33,151 bases of DNA from contig NZ_VJYK02000017.1 in assembly GCF_007097205.2 (NCBI RefSeq), forward strand, positions 1 through 33,151, read 5' to 3'. The notes under the pieces were generated by a model that saw nothing but the letters and a program-made list of their open reading frames with translations, was not told where the DNA came from and made no database searches. Positions 7,043 to 15,827 of this stretch are shown here, one piece after another; positions within the stretch are counted from its first letter, which is position 1; every line of letters starts with the position of its first letter. This DNA is from Streptomyces alkaliterrae. GTDB lineage: Bacteria; Actinomycetota; Actinomycetes; Streptomycetales; Streptomycetaceae. The translations under genes and the position numbers were made by a program.

Positions 7043-8620
7043 ATGGACGCGCGGCTGGACACCGTGATCCGGGGCGCCCGGATCGTCGACGGCAGCGGGG
7101 CACCGGCCGGGCCGGTCGGCCCGGAGGTCGGGCTGCGGGACGGCCGGATCGCCGCGATCGGCCGGGGTCTCACCGGTCGTCGTGTGGTGGACGCCGAAGG
7201 CCTGGTGCTCTGCCCGGGCTTCGTCGACATGCACGCGCACAGCGACCTCGAGCTCCTCCGCGACCGCGACCACTCGGCGAAGCTCGCGCAGGGCGTCACC
7301 CTGGAGGTCGTCGGCCAGGACGGGCTGTCCTACGCGCCGGTGGACGACCGCACCCTCGCCGAGGTGCGGCAGGCGGTCACCGGCTGGAACGGCGACGGCG
7401 ACGACATCGACTTCGACTGGCGCGACGTGGCCGGCTACCTGGACCGGCTCGACCGGGGCGTCGCCGTCAACGCCGCCTACCTCGTCCCGCACGGCACGGT
7501 CCGGATGCTCGCCGTCGGCTGGGCGGACCGGCCCGCGACCGACGGCGAGCTGGACCGGATGCGGACGCTGGTCGCCGAGGGCCTGACACAGGGCGCGGTG
7601 GGCCTGTCGGCAGGGCTGACCTACGCCCCCGGTATGTACGCCGACACCCGGGAGCTGACCGAGCTCTGCCGGGTCACCGCCGCGCACGGCGGCTACTTCG
7701 CCCCGCACCACCGCTCCTACGGCGCCGGCGCGCTGGAGGCGTACGCCGAGATGGTGGCGCTGGCCCGCGCCTCCGGCTGCGCCCTGCACCTCACCCACGC
7801 CACTCTGAACTTCGGCGTCAACGAGGGCCGGGCCGGTGAACTCCTGTCCCTGCTCGACGCGGCGCTGGCCGACGGCGTCGACCTCACCCTGGACAGCTAC
7901 CCCTATCTGCCCGGCTGCACCACGCTGGCCGCCCTGCTGCCGAGTTGGGCGGCCGAGGGCGGGCCGCGCGCCACGTCGACCCGACTGGCCGATCCGGCGA
8001 CCGCCGAGGAGATCCGCCGGGCGATGGAGGAGACCGGTTCCGACGGCTGCCACGGCGTGCCCGTCGACTGGCACACGGTCGAGATCTCCGGCGTCGCCGA
8101 CCCGGCGCTCGGGCACTGGGTGGGTCGGCGGCTGCGATGCTTCGACGAGGCCCGCGAGCTGCTGCTCGCCGACCGGCTGGGCACGACGATCCTCCAGCAC
8201 GTGGGCCACGAGGAGAACGTGCGCGCGGTGATGCGCCACCGGGCGCACACCGGCGGAAGCGACGGCATCCTGCGCGGCGCCCGCCCGCACCCGCGCGCCT
8301 ACGGCACGTTCCCCCGCTATCTGGGCCACTACGTGCGGGAGCTGGGCGTGCTGTCGTTGGAGGAGTGCGTGGCGCGTCTGACCTCGCGCCCGGCGGCCCG
8401 GCTGAGGCTGCCGGACCGGGGCCTGGTCCGCGAGGGGTTCCGCGCGGACCTGGTGCTCTTCGATCCGGCGACGGTGGCGGCCGGCGCCACCTACGACACA
8501 CCGAGGGCGCTGCCCGTGGGCATTCCACACGTGTGGGTGAACGGCGAGGCGGCCATCAGGGACGGCCGCCGCACGTCCGCCGTCGCCGGCCGCGCGGTGC
8601 GGCGTCAGGCGTGGCGGTAG
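7043..8620 (+). CDS. N-acyl-D-amino-acid deacylase (D-aminoacylase) family amidohydrolase
   Basis: A 525-residue metal-dependent amidohydrolase. The ATG at 7043 follows GAGGAG directly after the deaminase stop. The small N-terminal beta domain (DTVIRGARIVDGSG) leads to the metal motif GFVDMHAHSD with His64 and His66. Later metal and active-site segments include LHLTHATLNFG, SYPYLPG and LQHVGHEENVRAVMRH. The C-terminal FRADLVLFDPATV returns to the beta domain. D-aminoacylases remove acyl groups from N-acyl-D-amino acids; homologues also deacetylate N-acetylglucosaminate. In this cluster it would feed the free amino acid or amino-sugar acid to the upstream deaminase. It overlaps the convergent hemolysin-III gene by 16 bp at its 3' end. 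No signal peptide, so cytoplasmic. Confidence 0.88.
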   Translation: MDARLDTVIRGARIVDGSGAPAGPVGPEVGLRDGRIAAIGRGLTGRRVVDAEGLVLCPGFVDMHAHSDLELLRDRDHSAKLAQGVTLEVVGQDGLSYAPVDDRTLAEVRQAVTGWNGDGDDIDFDWRDVAGYLDRLDRGVAVNAAYLVPHGTVRMLAVGWADRPATDGELDRMRTLVAEGLTQGAVGLSAGLTYAPGMYADTRELTELCRVTAAHGGYFAPHHRSYGAGALEAYAEMVALARASGCALHLTHATLNFGVNEGRAGELLSLLDAALADGVDLTLDSYPYLPGCTTLAALLPSWAAEGGPRATSTRLADPATAEEIRRAMEETGSDGCHGVPVDWHTVEISGVADPALGHWVGRRLRCFDEARELLLADRLGTTILQHVGHEENVRAVMRHRAHTGGSDGILRGARPHPRAYGTFPRYLGHYVRELGVLSLEECVARLTSRPAARLRLPDRGLVREGFRADLVLFDPATVAAGATYDTPRALPVGIPHVWVNGEAAIRDGRRTSAVAGRAVRRQAWR

Positions 8621-9333
8621 GCGACCAGCGAGATCCCCACGTAGTGCACCACGAACGCCGCCAGCGTCAGTGAGTGGAACACCTCGTGGAAGCCGAACCA
8701 GCGCGGCCACGGATTCGGCCGCTTGATGCCGTAGATGACGCCGCCGGCGCTGTAGAGCAGCCCGCCGACGATGACCAGGACGAGGACCGCGATGCCGCCG
8801 GCCCGCAGGAAGTCCGGCAGGAAGAAGACGGCGGCCCAGCCCATCGCGATGTAGCACGGCGTGTAGAGCCAGCGCGGCGCGCCGACCCACAGCACCCGGA
8901 AGGCGATCCCGGCCGCCGCCGCCACCCAGACGCCCCACAGCAGCGCCTGCCCCTTCGCACCGTCCAGCAGCAGGATGGTCAGCGGCGTGTAGGTGCCCGC
9001 GATGATCAGGAAGATGTTGGCGTGGTCGAGGCGGCGCAGCACCGCGCCGGCGCGCGGGCCCCAGTTCCCCCTGTGGTAGAGGGCGCTGACGCCGAACAGC
9101 AGGCAGGCGGTCAGGGTGTAGACGGCGCAGGCGAGACGACCGCGCGTCGACTCGGCGAACGCGGTCAGGAACACGCCGGACACCAGGACGGCGGGGAACA
9201 TGCCGGCGTGCAGCCAGCCCCGCAGGCGGGGTTTCAACTCGAAGGGCAGCATGGAACGGACGCCGTGGGGGCTGTCGGGAGCGCCCGACGTCTCGGGCAA
9301 CGCGGTCGCGGACCGGGGCGCGGCAGCAGTCAT
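8605..9333 (-). CDS. Hemolysin III / PAQR-family membrane protein
   Basis: A 242-residue integral membrane protein with about seven hydrophobic segments, matching the hemolysin III (TrhA/YqfA, PAQR) family of putative metal-dependent membrane hydrolases linked to membrane lipid homeostasis. Family landmarks are SALYHR (His88), LDHANIFLIIAGTYTP and, at the C-terminus, FGFHEVFHSLT with His216 and His220. These His residues and Asp103 form the expected metal site. A hydrophilic tail of about 35 residues precedes the first membrane segment. The start ATG at 9333 has no strong ribosome-binding site, and an 18-bp perfect palindrome lies 12 bases upstream. The gene converges with the deacylase (16-bp overlap) and is divergent from PEP carboxykinase. 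Confidence 0.92.
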   Translation of the reverse strand: MTAAAPRSATALPETSGAPDSPHGVRSMLPFELKPRLRGWLHAGMFPAVLVSGVFLTAFAESTRGRLACAVYTLTACLLFGVSALYHRGNWGPRAGAVLRRLDHANIFLIIAGTYTPLTILLLDGAKGQALLWGVWVAAAAGIAFRVLWVGAPRWLYTPCYIAMGWAAVFFLPDFLRAGGIAVLVLVIVGGLLYSAGGVIYGIKRPNPWPRWFGFHEVFHSLTLAAFVVHYVGISLVAYRHA

Positions 9334-9344
9334 GGCAGAAGGCT

Positions 9345-9362
9345 ACCTACGGATCCGTAGGT
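9345..9362. promoter_or_regulatory. Perfect 18-bp palindrome upstream of hemolysin III gene
   Basis: ACCTACGGATCCGTAGGT is a perfect palindrome 12-29 bases before the hemolysin-III start codon. Its size and position fit an operator for a dimeric repressor such as a TetR-family protein; blocking the promoter or the ribosome-loading region are both possible. The remaining 9363-9614 leads into the PEP carboxykinase gene, and I could not assign its promoter. Confidence 0.55.
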
Positions 9363-9614
9363 GAAGGAGGGGTGTTAGCCCCCCTAAACGCAGGTGTAAC
9401 GAAGGCAACTCCCCGGAGTGGTGATGCTCACCTGTCGGCACCCTGGACACATACGAGCGAGCGAGACATGATCAGATGAGCGTGGTCGACACCGGATGAG
9501 CATCGCCGCAGCGTCCGGGTCGCAGCCCCCAAGGGGCCGAGCACGGGGCGTCACCCGCCGAACGCGGGCGCGGGCGCCCGACAACACAAAAACCCTCAAC
9601 ACACTGGAGCGATT

Positions 9615-11453
9615 GTGGCGCGCAGCACTGCGGCTCCCACCACCACCACGGCCCCCACCCGGCACCAGGAACTGGTCGCCTGGGTGGACGAGATCGCTGC
9701 CCTCACCCAGCCCGACCGGGTCGTCTGGTGCGACGGCTCGGAAGCCGAGTACGAGCGCCTGTGCGAGGAGCTCGTCGAGGCGGGCACCTTCACCAGGCTC
9801 GACCCGGTCAAGCGCCCCAACTCGTACTACGCCGCCTCCGACCCGACGGACGTCGCCCGGGTGGAGACCCGCACCTTCATCTGCTCCGAGAAGGAGGAGG
9901 ACGCGGGCCCCACGAACCACTGGAAGGCCCCCGCCGAGATGCGGGAGATCTTCGTCGGCGACGGCGAGCGGGGCGGCGTGTTCCGCGGCTCCATGCGTGG
10001 CCGGACGATGTACGTGGTCCCGTTCTGCATGGGCCCGCTCGGCTCGCCGCTGTCCGCGCTCGGCGTGGAGATCACCGACTCGGCGTACGTCGCCGTGTCG
10101 ATGCGCACGATGACCCGGATGGGCCAGGCAGTCCTCGACGAGCTGGGCACCGACGGGTTCTTCGTGAAGGCCGTGCACAGCGTCGGCGCGCCGCTCGCCG
10201 AGGGCGAGCAGGACGTGCCCTGGCCGTGCAACGAGACCAAGTACATCTCGCACTTCCCGGAGTCCCGCGAGATCTGGTCCTACGGCTCCGGCTACGGCGG
10301 CAACGCGCTGCTCGGCAAGAAGTGCTACGCGCTGCGCATCGCCTCCGTCATGGCCCGCGACGAGGGCTGGCTGGCCGAGCACATGCTCATCCTCAAGCTG
10401 ACCCCGCCGCGCGGCGAGGCCCGGTACGTCGCCGCCGCGTTCCCGTCGGCCTGCGGCAAGACCAACCTGGCCATGCTGGAGCCGACGATCCCCGGCTGGA
10501 CCGTGGAGACCATCGGCGACGACATCGCCTGGATGCGCTTCGGCGAGGACGGCCGGCTCTACGCGATCAACCCGGAGGCGGGCTTCTTCGGCGTCGCGCC
10601 CGGCACCGGCGAGCACACCAACGCCAACGCCATGAAGACGCTGTGGGGCAACACCGTCTTCACCAACGTGGCCCTCACCGACGACGGCGACGTGTGGTGG
10701 GAGGGCATGACCGAGGAGAAGCCGGCCCACCTCACCGACTGGCGCGGCAACGACTGGACGCCGGAGTCCGAGACCCCGGCCGCCCACCCCAACGCCCGCT
10801 TCGCCGTCCCGGCCGCGCAGTGCCCGACGATCGCCCCCGAGTGGGAGGACCCGAAGGGCGTGCCGATCTCGGCGATCCTCTTCGGCGGCCGTCGCGCCAG
10901 CGCCGTCCCGCTGGTGACCGAGTCCTTCGACTGGCAGCACGGCGTCTTCCTCGGCGCCAACGTCGCCTCCGAGAAGACCGCCGCCGCCGAGGGCAAGGTC
11001 GGCGAGCTGCGCCGCGACCCGTTCGCGATGCTGCCGTTCTGCGGCTACAACATGGGCGACTACATGGCCCACTGGGTCCGCGTCGGCCAGCAGGCCGACC
11101 CGGAGAAGCTGCCGAAGATCTACTACGTCAACTGGTTCCGCAAGGACGACCAGGGCCGCTTCGTGTGGCCGGGCTTCGGCGAGAACAGCCGGGTCCTGAA
11201 GTGGATCGTCGGCCGGCTGAACGGCGAGGCCGAGGGCGTCGAGACGCCGATCGGCGTGCTGCCGACCAAGGACGCGCTCGACACCGAGGGCCTGGAGCTG
11301 ACCGAGGAGCAGCTGGACTTCCTGCTGCGCGTCGACCGTGACGTGTGGCGCCAGGAAGCGGCGCTGATCCCGGAGCACCTGGAGACCTTCGGCGCGCACA
11401 CGCCGAAGGAGCTGTGGGACGAGTACCACGCCCTGGTCAAGCGGCTGGGCTGA
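9615..11453 (+). CDS. pckG: Phosphoenolpyruvate carboxykinase (GTP)
   Basis: A 612-residue GTP-dependent PEP carboxykinase that interconverts oxaloacetate and GTP with phosphoenolpyruvate, CO2 and GDP in gluconeogenesis and anaplerosis. The start is a GTG at 9615 with GGAG five bases upstream. The active-site P-loop [13 protein letters not shown] (residues 276-288) contains the reactive cysteine Cys280 typical of the GTP class. Other landmarks are [14 protein letters not shown], the metal-site region [23 protein letters not shown], and [13 protein letters not shown] near the guanine pocket. The length is normal. The gene stands alone: divergent from hemolysin III and followed by a strong hairpin at 11479-11533. 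Confidence 0.98.
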   Translation: MARSTAAPTTTTAPTRHQELVAWVDEIAALTQPDRVVWCDGSEAEYERLCEELVEAGTFTRLDPVKRPNSYYAASDPTDVARVETRTFICSEKEEDAGPTNHWKAPAEMREIFVGDGERGGVFRGSMRGRTMYVVPFCMGPLGSPLSALGVEITDSAYVAVSMRTMTRMGQAVLDELGTDGFFVKAVHSVGAPLAEGEQDVPWPCNETKYISHFPESREIWSYGSGYGGNALLGKKCYALRIASVMARDEGWLAEHMLILKLTPPRGEARYVAAAFPSACGKTNLAMLEPTIPGWTVETIGDDIAWMRFGEDGRLYAINPEAGFFGVAPGTGEHTNANAMKTLWGNTVFTNVALTDDGDVWWEGMTEEKPAHLTDWRGNDWTPESETPAAHPNARFAVPAAQCPTIAPEWEDPKGVPISAILFGGRRASAVPLVTESFDWQHGVFLGANVASEKTAAAEGKVGELRRDPFAMLPFCGYNMGDYMAHWVRVGQQADPEKLPKIYYVNWFRKDDQGRFVWPGFGENSRVLKWIVGRLNGEAEGVETPIGVLPTKDALDTEGLELTEEQLDFLLRVDRDVWRQEAALIPEHLETFGAHTPKELWDEYHALVKRLG

Positions 11454-11478
11454 GTCCTTCGCGGCTCCGCGAGAGCCG

Positions 11479-11533
11479 AACGCCGTCGGGCGCCGGCGGG
11501 CCGACCACCGGCCTGTCGGCGCCCGACGGCGTT
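11479..11533. terminator. Terminator hairpin after PEP carboxykinase
   Basis: Perfect 16-bp arms, AACGCCGTCGGGCGCC (11479-11494) and its complement (11518-11533), enclose a 23-nt GC-rich loop. It sits 26 bp after the carboxykinase stop and 17 bp before the stop of the convergent small gene, so it can terminate both. Confidence 0.85.
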
Positions 11534-11549
11534 GACGGGCGCTGCCGGG

Positions 11550-11963
11550 TCAGAGCCCGAGGGCGGCGGCGTGGTACGCCAGCCGGGAGGCGGCCAGCGC
11601 CTCGCCGGGCACGTCCCCCCGAGCGGTGGCGACGACCAGCGCGTTACCCGCGATGGTGTGCGCCCGGCGGTGCAGCGCCTCGACGTGCTCGGGCGAGCAG
11701 TCCCGCACGGACGGCTCGGCCCGCAGCGGCGCCCGTCCGCCGCGCAGCCGCGCGACCTGCACCGCCAGCCGGTTCGCGGCGGAGTTGAACTCCGGCCCCG
11801 GGCTGAGCGCGCGCAGCTCGTCCGTGACGGTGAGCAGCGCGGTGAGGTACCCGGCCAGCCGGATGTCCAGCTCCTCCTCGCGCGAGCGGTGCGGGAAGCG
11901 GTTCTCGGAAGCGTCCGGCTCGGCCATGGAGTGCACCGACGGGGTGCGGATCTGTTCGTACAT
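11550..11963 (-). CDS. Hypothetical protein, helical, 137 aa
   Basis: A 137-residue soluble protein of unknown family. The start ATG at 11963 is well supported by AGGAGG eight bases upstream. It is almost entirely predicted helical: a polar N-terminus, a charged segment SREEELDIRLAGYLTALLTVTDEL, then further Leu/Ala helices ending HRRAHTIAGNALVVATARGD and ASRLAYHAAALGL. There are single Cys and scattered His residues but no recognisable metal motif. It is probably monocistronic, ending at the shared hairpin with PEP carboxykinase. A Fur-type 7-1-7 palindrome overlaps its promoter region, hinting at control by a metal or peroxide sensor. A helical-bundle role in metal or redox homeostasis is only a guess. 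Confidence 0.8.
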   Translation of the reverse strand: MYEQIRTPSVHSMAEPDASENRFPHRSREEELDIRLAGYLTALLTVTDELRALSPGPEFNSAANRLAVQVARLRGGRAPLRAEPSVRDCSPEHVEALHRRAHTIAGNALVVATARGDVPGEALAASRLAYHAAALGL

Positions 11964-11997
11964 GGATGGCCTCCTGGCGCGTGCGGAACACCATCCT

Positions 11998-12019
11998 AAC
12001 TTGGACTGAGTCTAAAGTT
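11998..12019 (-). promoter_or_regulatory. Fur/PerR-like 7-1-7 operator
   Basis: TTGGACT-G-AGTCTAA (12001-12015) is a 7-1-7 inverted repeat with one mismatch, extended by AAC/GTT at the edges. The 7-1-7 geometry is that of Fur-superfamily boxes (Fur, PerR/CatR). It starts 38 bp upstream of the 137-aa gene's start; a TAGGAT -10-like hexamer lies just downstream on the minus strand. Repression by occlusion is the likely mode. Confidence 0.5.
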
Positions 12020-12057
12020 GTAGTCGAGCGACGTGACGCTTCTCGCCGGAACGCCGA

Positions 12058-12085
12058 CGGCCCCGCCCGAAGCCGGGCGGGGCCG
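12058..12085. terminator. Terminator hairpin after aminotransferase
   Basis: CGGCCCCGCCC (12058-12068) and its complement (12075-12085) form a perfect 11-bp GC stem with a 6-nt loop. It lies 24 bp beyond the aminotransferase stop on the minus strand, so it most likely ends that transcript. Confidence 0.85.
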
Positions 12086-12108
12086 CGTGTACGTGCGCTC
12101 AGATGTGC

Positions 12109-13320
12109 TCAGTGCTGGCTGTAGCCGTCCAGGAAGCGTCCGATCCGCTCGATCGCGTCCGACAGCTCGTCCACCGCCGGCAGCGTCACGATGCGGAAGT
12201 GGTCCGGCTCCGGCCAGTTGAAGCCCGAGCCGTGCACGATCATGATCTTCTCGGCCCGCAGCAGGTCCAGCACCATCTGCCGGTCGTCCTTGATCTTGAA
12301 GACCTTCGGGTCCAGCCGGGGGAAGGCGTACAGCGCGCCCTTCGGCTTCACACAGCTCACCCCGGGGATCTGGGTCAGCAGCTCGTGCGCCGTGTCGCGC
12401 TGCTCCCGCAGCCGACCGCCGGGGAGCACCAGGTCCCTGATCGACTGGCGGCCGCCGAGCGCCGTGGCAACCGCGTGCTGCGCCGGCATGTTGGCGCACA
12501 GCCGCATGTTCGCCAGGATCGTCAGACCCTCGATGTAGCTTTCGGCGTGTGCCTTCGGACCGCACACCGCGAGCCAACCGCTGCGGTATCCCGCCACCCG
12601 GTACGCCTTCGACAGCCCGTTGAACGTCAGCGTCAGCAGGTCGGGGGCGACCGCCGCGGTCGGCACGTGCACGGCGTCGTCGTAGAGGATCTTGTCGTAG
12701 ATCTCGTCCGAGCAGACCACCAGGTTGTGCCGGCGGGCGATCTCGGTCAGCGACCGCAGCATCTCCTCCGAGTACACCGCGCCCGTCGGGTTGTTCGGGT
12801 TGATGATCACGAGCGCCTTGGTGCGGTCGGTGATCTTGCGCTCGATGTCCGCGAGGTCCGGCATCCAGTCCGACTGCTCGTCGCAGCGGTAGTGCACCGC
12901 CGTGCCGCCGGACAGCGACACCGACGCCGTCCACAGCGGGTAGTCCGGCGCCGGGACCAGCACCTCGTCGCCGTCGTCGAGCAGCGCCTGCATCGCCATC
13001 TGGATCAGCTCGGACACCCCGTTGCCGAGGTAGACGTCCTCGACCGACAGCTGGATGCCCTGCGTCTGGTAGTGCTGCATCACCGCGCGGCGGGCCGCCA
13101 GCAGCCCCTTCGCGTCGCCGTAGCCGTGCGCATCGCCGACGTTGCGGAGCATGTCCTCCAGGATCTCCGGCGGGCAGTCGAAGCCGAACGCCGCCGGGTT
13201 CCCCGTGTTCAGCTTGAGGATGCGGTGACCGGCAGCCTCCAGCCGCATCGCCTCCTCGAGCACCGGGCCCCGGATCTCGTAGCAGACATTGGCGAGCTTC
13301 GTTGACTGGATCACCTGCAT
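12109..13320 (-). CDS. Class I aminotransferase, AlaA-like (glutamate-pyruvate)
   Basis: A 403-residue fold-type I PLP aminotransferase close in length and N-terminus (MQVIQSTKLANVCYEIRGP) to E. coli AlaA-type alanine transaminases, which make alanine from pyruvate and glutamate. The PLP lysine is Lys238 in NGLSKAYRVAGYRSGW. Other family marks are NTGNPAAFGF, APDYPLWTASV, INPNNPTGAVYS and the carboxylate-binding region FRIVTLP. The ATG at 13320 is chosen because family homology begins there; in-frame extension upstream is low-complexity Arg-rich. It is followed by a strong hairpin at 12058-12085. The broken DUF255 gene is upstream in the same direction with an 82-bp gap. Confidence 0.9.
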   Translation of the reverse strand: MQVIQSTKLANVCYEIRGPVLEEAMRLEAAGHRILKLNTGNPAAFGFDCPPEILEDMLRNVGDAHGYGDAKGLLAARRAVMQHYQTQGIQLSVEDVYLGNGVSELIQMAMQALLDDGDEVLVPAPDYPLWTASVSLSGGTAVHYRCDEQSDWMPDLADIERKITDRTKALVIINPNNPTGAVYSEEMLRSLTEIARRHNLVVCSDEIYDKILYDDAVHVPTAAVAPDLLTLTFNGLSKAYRVAGYRSGWLAVCGPKAHAESYIEGLTILANMRLCANMPAQHAVATALGGRQSIRDLVLPGGRLREQRDTAHELLTQIPGVSCVKPKGALYAFPRLDPKVFKIKDDRQMVLDLLRAEKIMIVHGSGFNWPEPDHFRIVTLPAVDELSDAIERIGRFLDGYSQH

Positions 13321-13402
13321 GCTGGTCACGATACGGCCGGCGGGGACGACGCGCCTGGTGTTTTTCACCACGTGGACGCCGTCCCGCCGGGCTCCGGCGC
13401 GG

Positions 13403-15403
13403 CTACCCGCGCCCCTCCCCCGACCGCAACGAGGCCGCCAGCGCCGCCGGATCGGTCGTCGGCGCGGCACACGCGAAGTGCCGGCACACGTACGCGGCCG
13501 ACCGCCCGTCCACCAGCGGACGGTCCGCCAACAGGGCGACGCCGCCCCCGCGCCCCGCCTCGCCCGCCGCCGCCTCGCCCGCCGCCGGCTCGCCCGCCAC
13601 CTCGCCCGCCGTCGGCTCGCCCACCGCTACCGCCGCGCCGGGCGCGTCCGACAGCAGCGCCGCGCGGTGCAGCGCGGCCCGGTCGGCGTCCCCTTCCGGG
13701 CCGACGACGGCCACCTCGCGCGGCCCGTCCAGCGCCGCCTCCGCGACCGCAAGGCCCCAGCCGATGAAACGCGGCACCCGGCGGCCCAGCGCCCCGACCA
13801 CCCCCAGCGCCCGCTCGGCCGCCGTACGGTGCCGGCTGCTCCCGGTGTACGCGGCGTAGGTCAGCAGAGCGCCGGCGGCGGACGTCCACCCGGACGGCGT
13901 CGCGTTGTCCGTCGGGTCCTGCGGGCGGCGGATCAGCCGCTCCGCGTCGTCGGCCGTGTCGTACAGCGCGCCGTCCGGGGCCACGAAGTGCTTCAGCACC
14001 GCGTCCAGCAGCACCCCGGCAAGATCGAGCCATGCGGCGTCACCGGTCACCGCGAACAGCGTCAGGAATCCCTCGGCCGTGCTCGCGTAGTCCTCCAGCA
14101 CTCCCGCGCTCTGACCGGCCACCCCGTCCCGCGAGGTGCGCGCGATCCGCCCCCGGTCGTCCAGGTGCACCCCCACCAGCAGATCGGCGGCCGCCGTCGC
14201 GGCGTCCACCAGGTCCGGACGCTCGAAGTACGCGCCGGCCTCCGCCAGCGCCGCCACCGCCAGCCCGTTCCACGCCGCCACCACCTTCTCGTCGCGCCCC
14301 GGCCGCGGCCGCAGCTCCCGCGCCGCGGACAACCGCTCCCGGATCGAGTCGACCCGCCCCGCGTCCACCAACCCGCTCCCGGCCTCGCCCTCCGCCTCGG
14401 CGTCCGCCGGGTCGCGGTCCGGGAGCTGGAGCACGGACGCGCCCTCCTCGAACGTTCCCTCAGCCGTCACCCCGAAGTAGTCGGCCGCCAGAGCCGCGTC
14501 CTCCTCGCCGAGCACCTCGCGCAGCTCGTCGGGCGTCCACACGTAGAAGGCACCCTCCCGGTGCGGACCTTCCTCCACCCCCGGCACCGCGCTGTCGGCG
14601 TCCAGCGCGGAGGCGAACCCGCCCTGTTTCGTGCCCAGTTCACGCACCAGGAAGTCCGCCGTCTCCAACGCTACCCGCCGCGCGAACTCCGAACCCGTCG
14701 CCCGCCACAGGTGCGCGTACACCCGGCACAGCAGGGCGTTGTCGAACAACATCTTCTCGAAGTGCGGAACCCGCCACTCCGCGTCCACCGAGTACCGCGC
14801 GAAACCCCCGCCCAACTGGTCGTACATCCCGCCCCTGGCCATCGCCTCACACGTCGCGCGGACCATCTGCAGCGCACCCTCGGAGCCGGTCCGGGCGTGG
14901 TGCCGCAACAGGAACTCCAGCACCAGCGCCGGCGGGAACTTCGGCGCCCCGCCGAACCCGCCGTTCACCGCGTCGAACTCCCGCGTCAACCCCAGCAGCG
15001 CCACCCCGAGATCATCCGCCCCCGGCACCCCGGGGGCCTTCGCCCCCAGATCGATCCGCCGCCCGGCGAGCTCCGCCACGATCCGCCCGGCCGCCTCGTC
15101 CACCTCACCGCGCCGCTCCCGCCACGCCGCCGCGACCCCCTCCAACACCTGCCGGAACGACGGCATCCCGTGCCTCGGCTCCGGCGGGAAGTAGGTCCCG
15201 AAGTAGAACGGCTCCCCATCCGGCGTCAGGAACACCGTCATCGGCCACCCGCCCTGCCCGGTCGCCGCCTGCACCGCCTCCATGTACACGGCGTCCACGT
15301 CCGGCCGCTCCTCGCGGTCCACCTTGACGCTGACGAAGCCCGCGTTCATCACCGCCGCCGTCGCCTCGTCCTCGAACGACTCGTGCGCCATCACATGGCA
15401 CCA
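13403..15403 (-). pseudogene. DUF255 thioredoxin-domain protein (YyaL/SSP411 family), body cut off from its 5' end
   Basis: This is the 3' nine-tenths of a DUF255 (YyaL, spermatogenesis-associated protein 20-like) gene: a thioredoxin-like N-domain followed by a six-hairpin alpha/alpha-barrel. From the island junction it reads WCHVMAHESFEDEATA, then VDREERPDVDAVYM, GGWPMTVFLTPDGEPF, GGFGGAPKFP, GGGFARYSVDAEWRVPHFEKML and DEKVVAAWNGLA, all family hallmarks. The first Cys and about 50 N-terminal residues of the normal SxCHWCHVMAHESFE motif are detached. A GTG at 15394 could start a shorter 663-residue product, but it would lack the CHWC centre. A low-complexity run of Ala/Gly/Glu repeats lies near the C-terminus at about 13545-13630. 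Either a genuine pseudogene or a gene expressed only when the island excises. Confidence 0.88.
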
Positions 15404-15407
15404 GTGA
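15396..15407. repeat. attL core direct repeat
   Basis: TGGCACCAGTGA, identical to 27471-27482. On the coding strand it is the Cys-His-Trp-Cys-His stretch of the DUF255 gene. Joining the sequence left of this copy to the sequence right of the 27471 copy gives an unbroken reading frame through YSNCHWCHVMAHE. That is direct evidence that everything between the copies was inserted. Confidence 0.85.
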
Positions 15408-15410
15408 TCA

Positions 15411-15572
15411 TCAGGCTAAGTGGCACGACGAATAGCCCACCGAGAGAAGGATGGGAACGTCGCGCCGCTTGGCCTCTTGCATCGCCTCCTCTCCCCATGG
15501 CCACCAGTCCACAGGATTGGAGGCGTGCTGGAGGAGATACGGCGACTGGGAGTCTGCCAGTCGGTTCACCAT
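15411..15572 (-). pseudogene. Second copy of DUF255 gene 5' end, carried by the island
   Basis: Coding for [20 protein letters not shown], then [16 protein letters not shown] and [10 protein letters not shown], followed by Leu-Ala-stop (53 residues). This is an intact family N-terminus with start codon (ATG 15572, GTG 15569). It lies immediately upstream of the gene body, in the correct orientation, yet 16 nt (15404-15419, coding TTAGCCTGATGATCAC) interrupt the codons: removing them would restore CHWCHVMAHE exactly. As it stands an in-frame TGA (15411-15413) and a frameshift separate the two. It therefore looks like a 5'-end replacement brought by the island whose junction is not productive. 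The 255 bp from 15573 to 15827 upstream hold no gene, only the leader of gajA. Confidence 0.85.
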
Positions 15573-15827
15573 GCCTGCAGTATCGCAGCTCACCGGCCCG
15601 CCGCGCGGCCTGATCAGCCAACACGCCAAGAATCTGCCACTCGCAGCATGCGCCGACGCTTCACAACGGCCCGGCTTCCGCACATCGACGCCGGCCGGTT
15701 CAGCTCCCCGAGACTACCGAGCGGCCCTTCTCCAGCCAGCCAGAACCGTAAATCGACCATGCGGCCACGCGACGACCGCTACGAGGCTACTGTCTTGGCC
15801 CAAGTGCGCCCCCTGACAGGAGCGATC

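Noticed and set aside
13545-13630. Short tandem GCC/GGC-rich repeats near the DUF255 C-terminus as a CRISPR or regulatory array
   Set aside because: They are in-frame Ala/Gly/Glu-coding repeats inside the gene, with no spacer structure.
15394-15410. Treating the 663-residue DUF255 body as a complete gene starting at GTG 15394
   Set aside because: It would start in the middle of the conserved CHWCHVMAHE motif and lose the thioredoxin centre. The true 5' ends are visible elsewhere.
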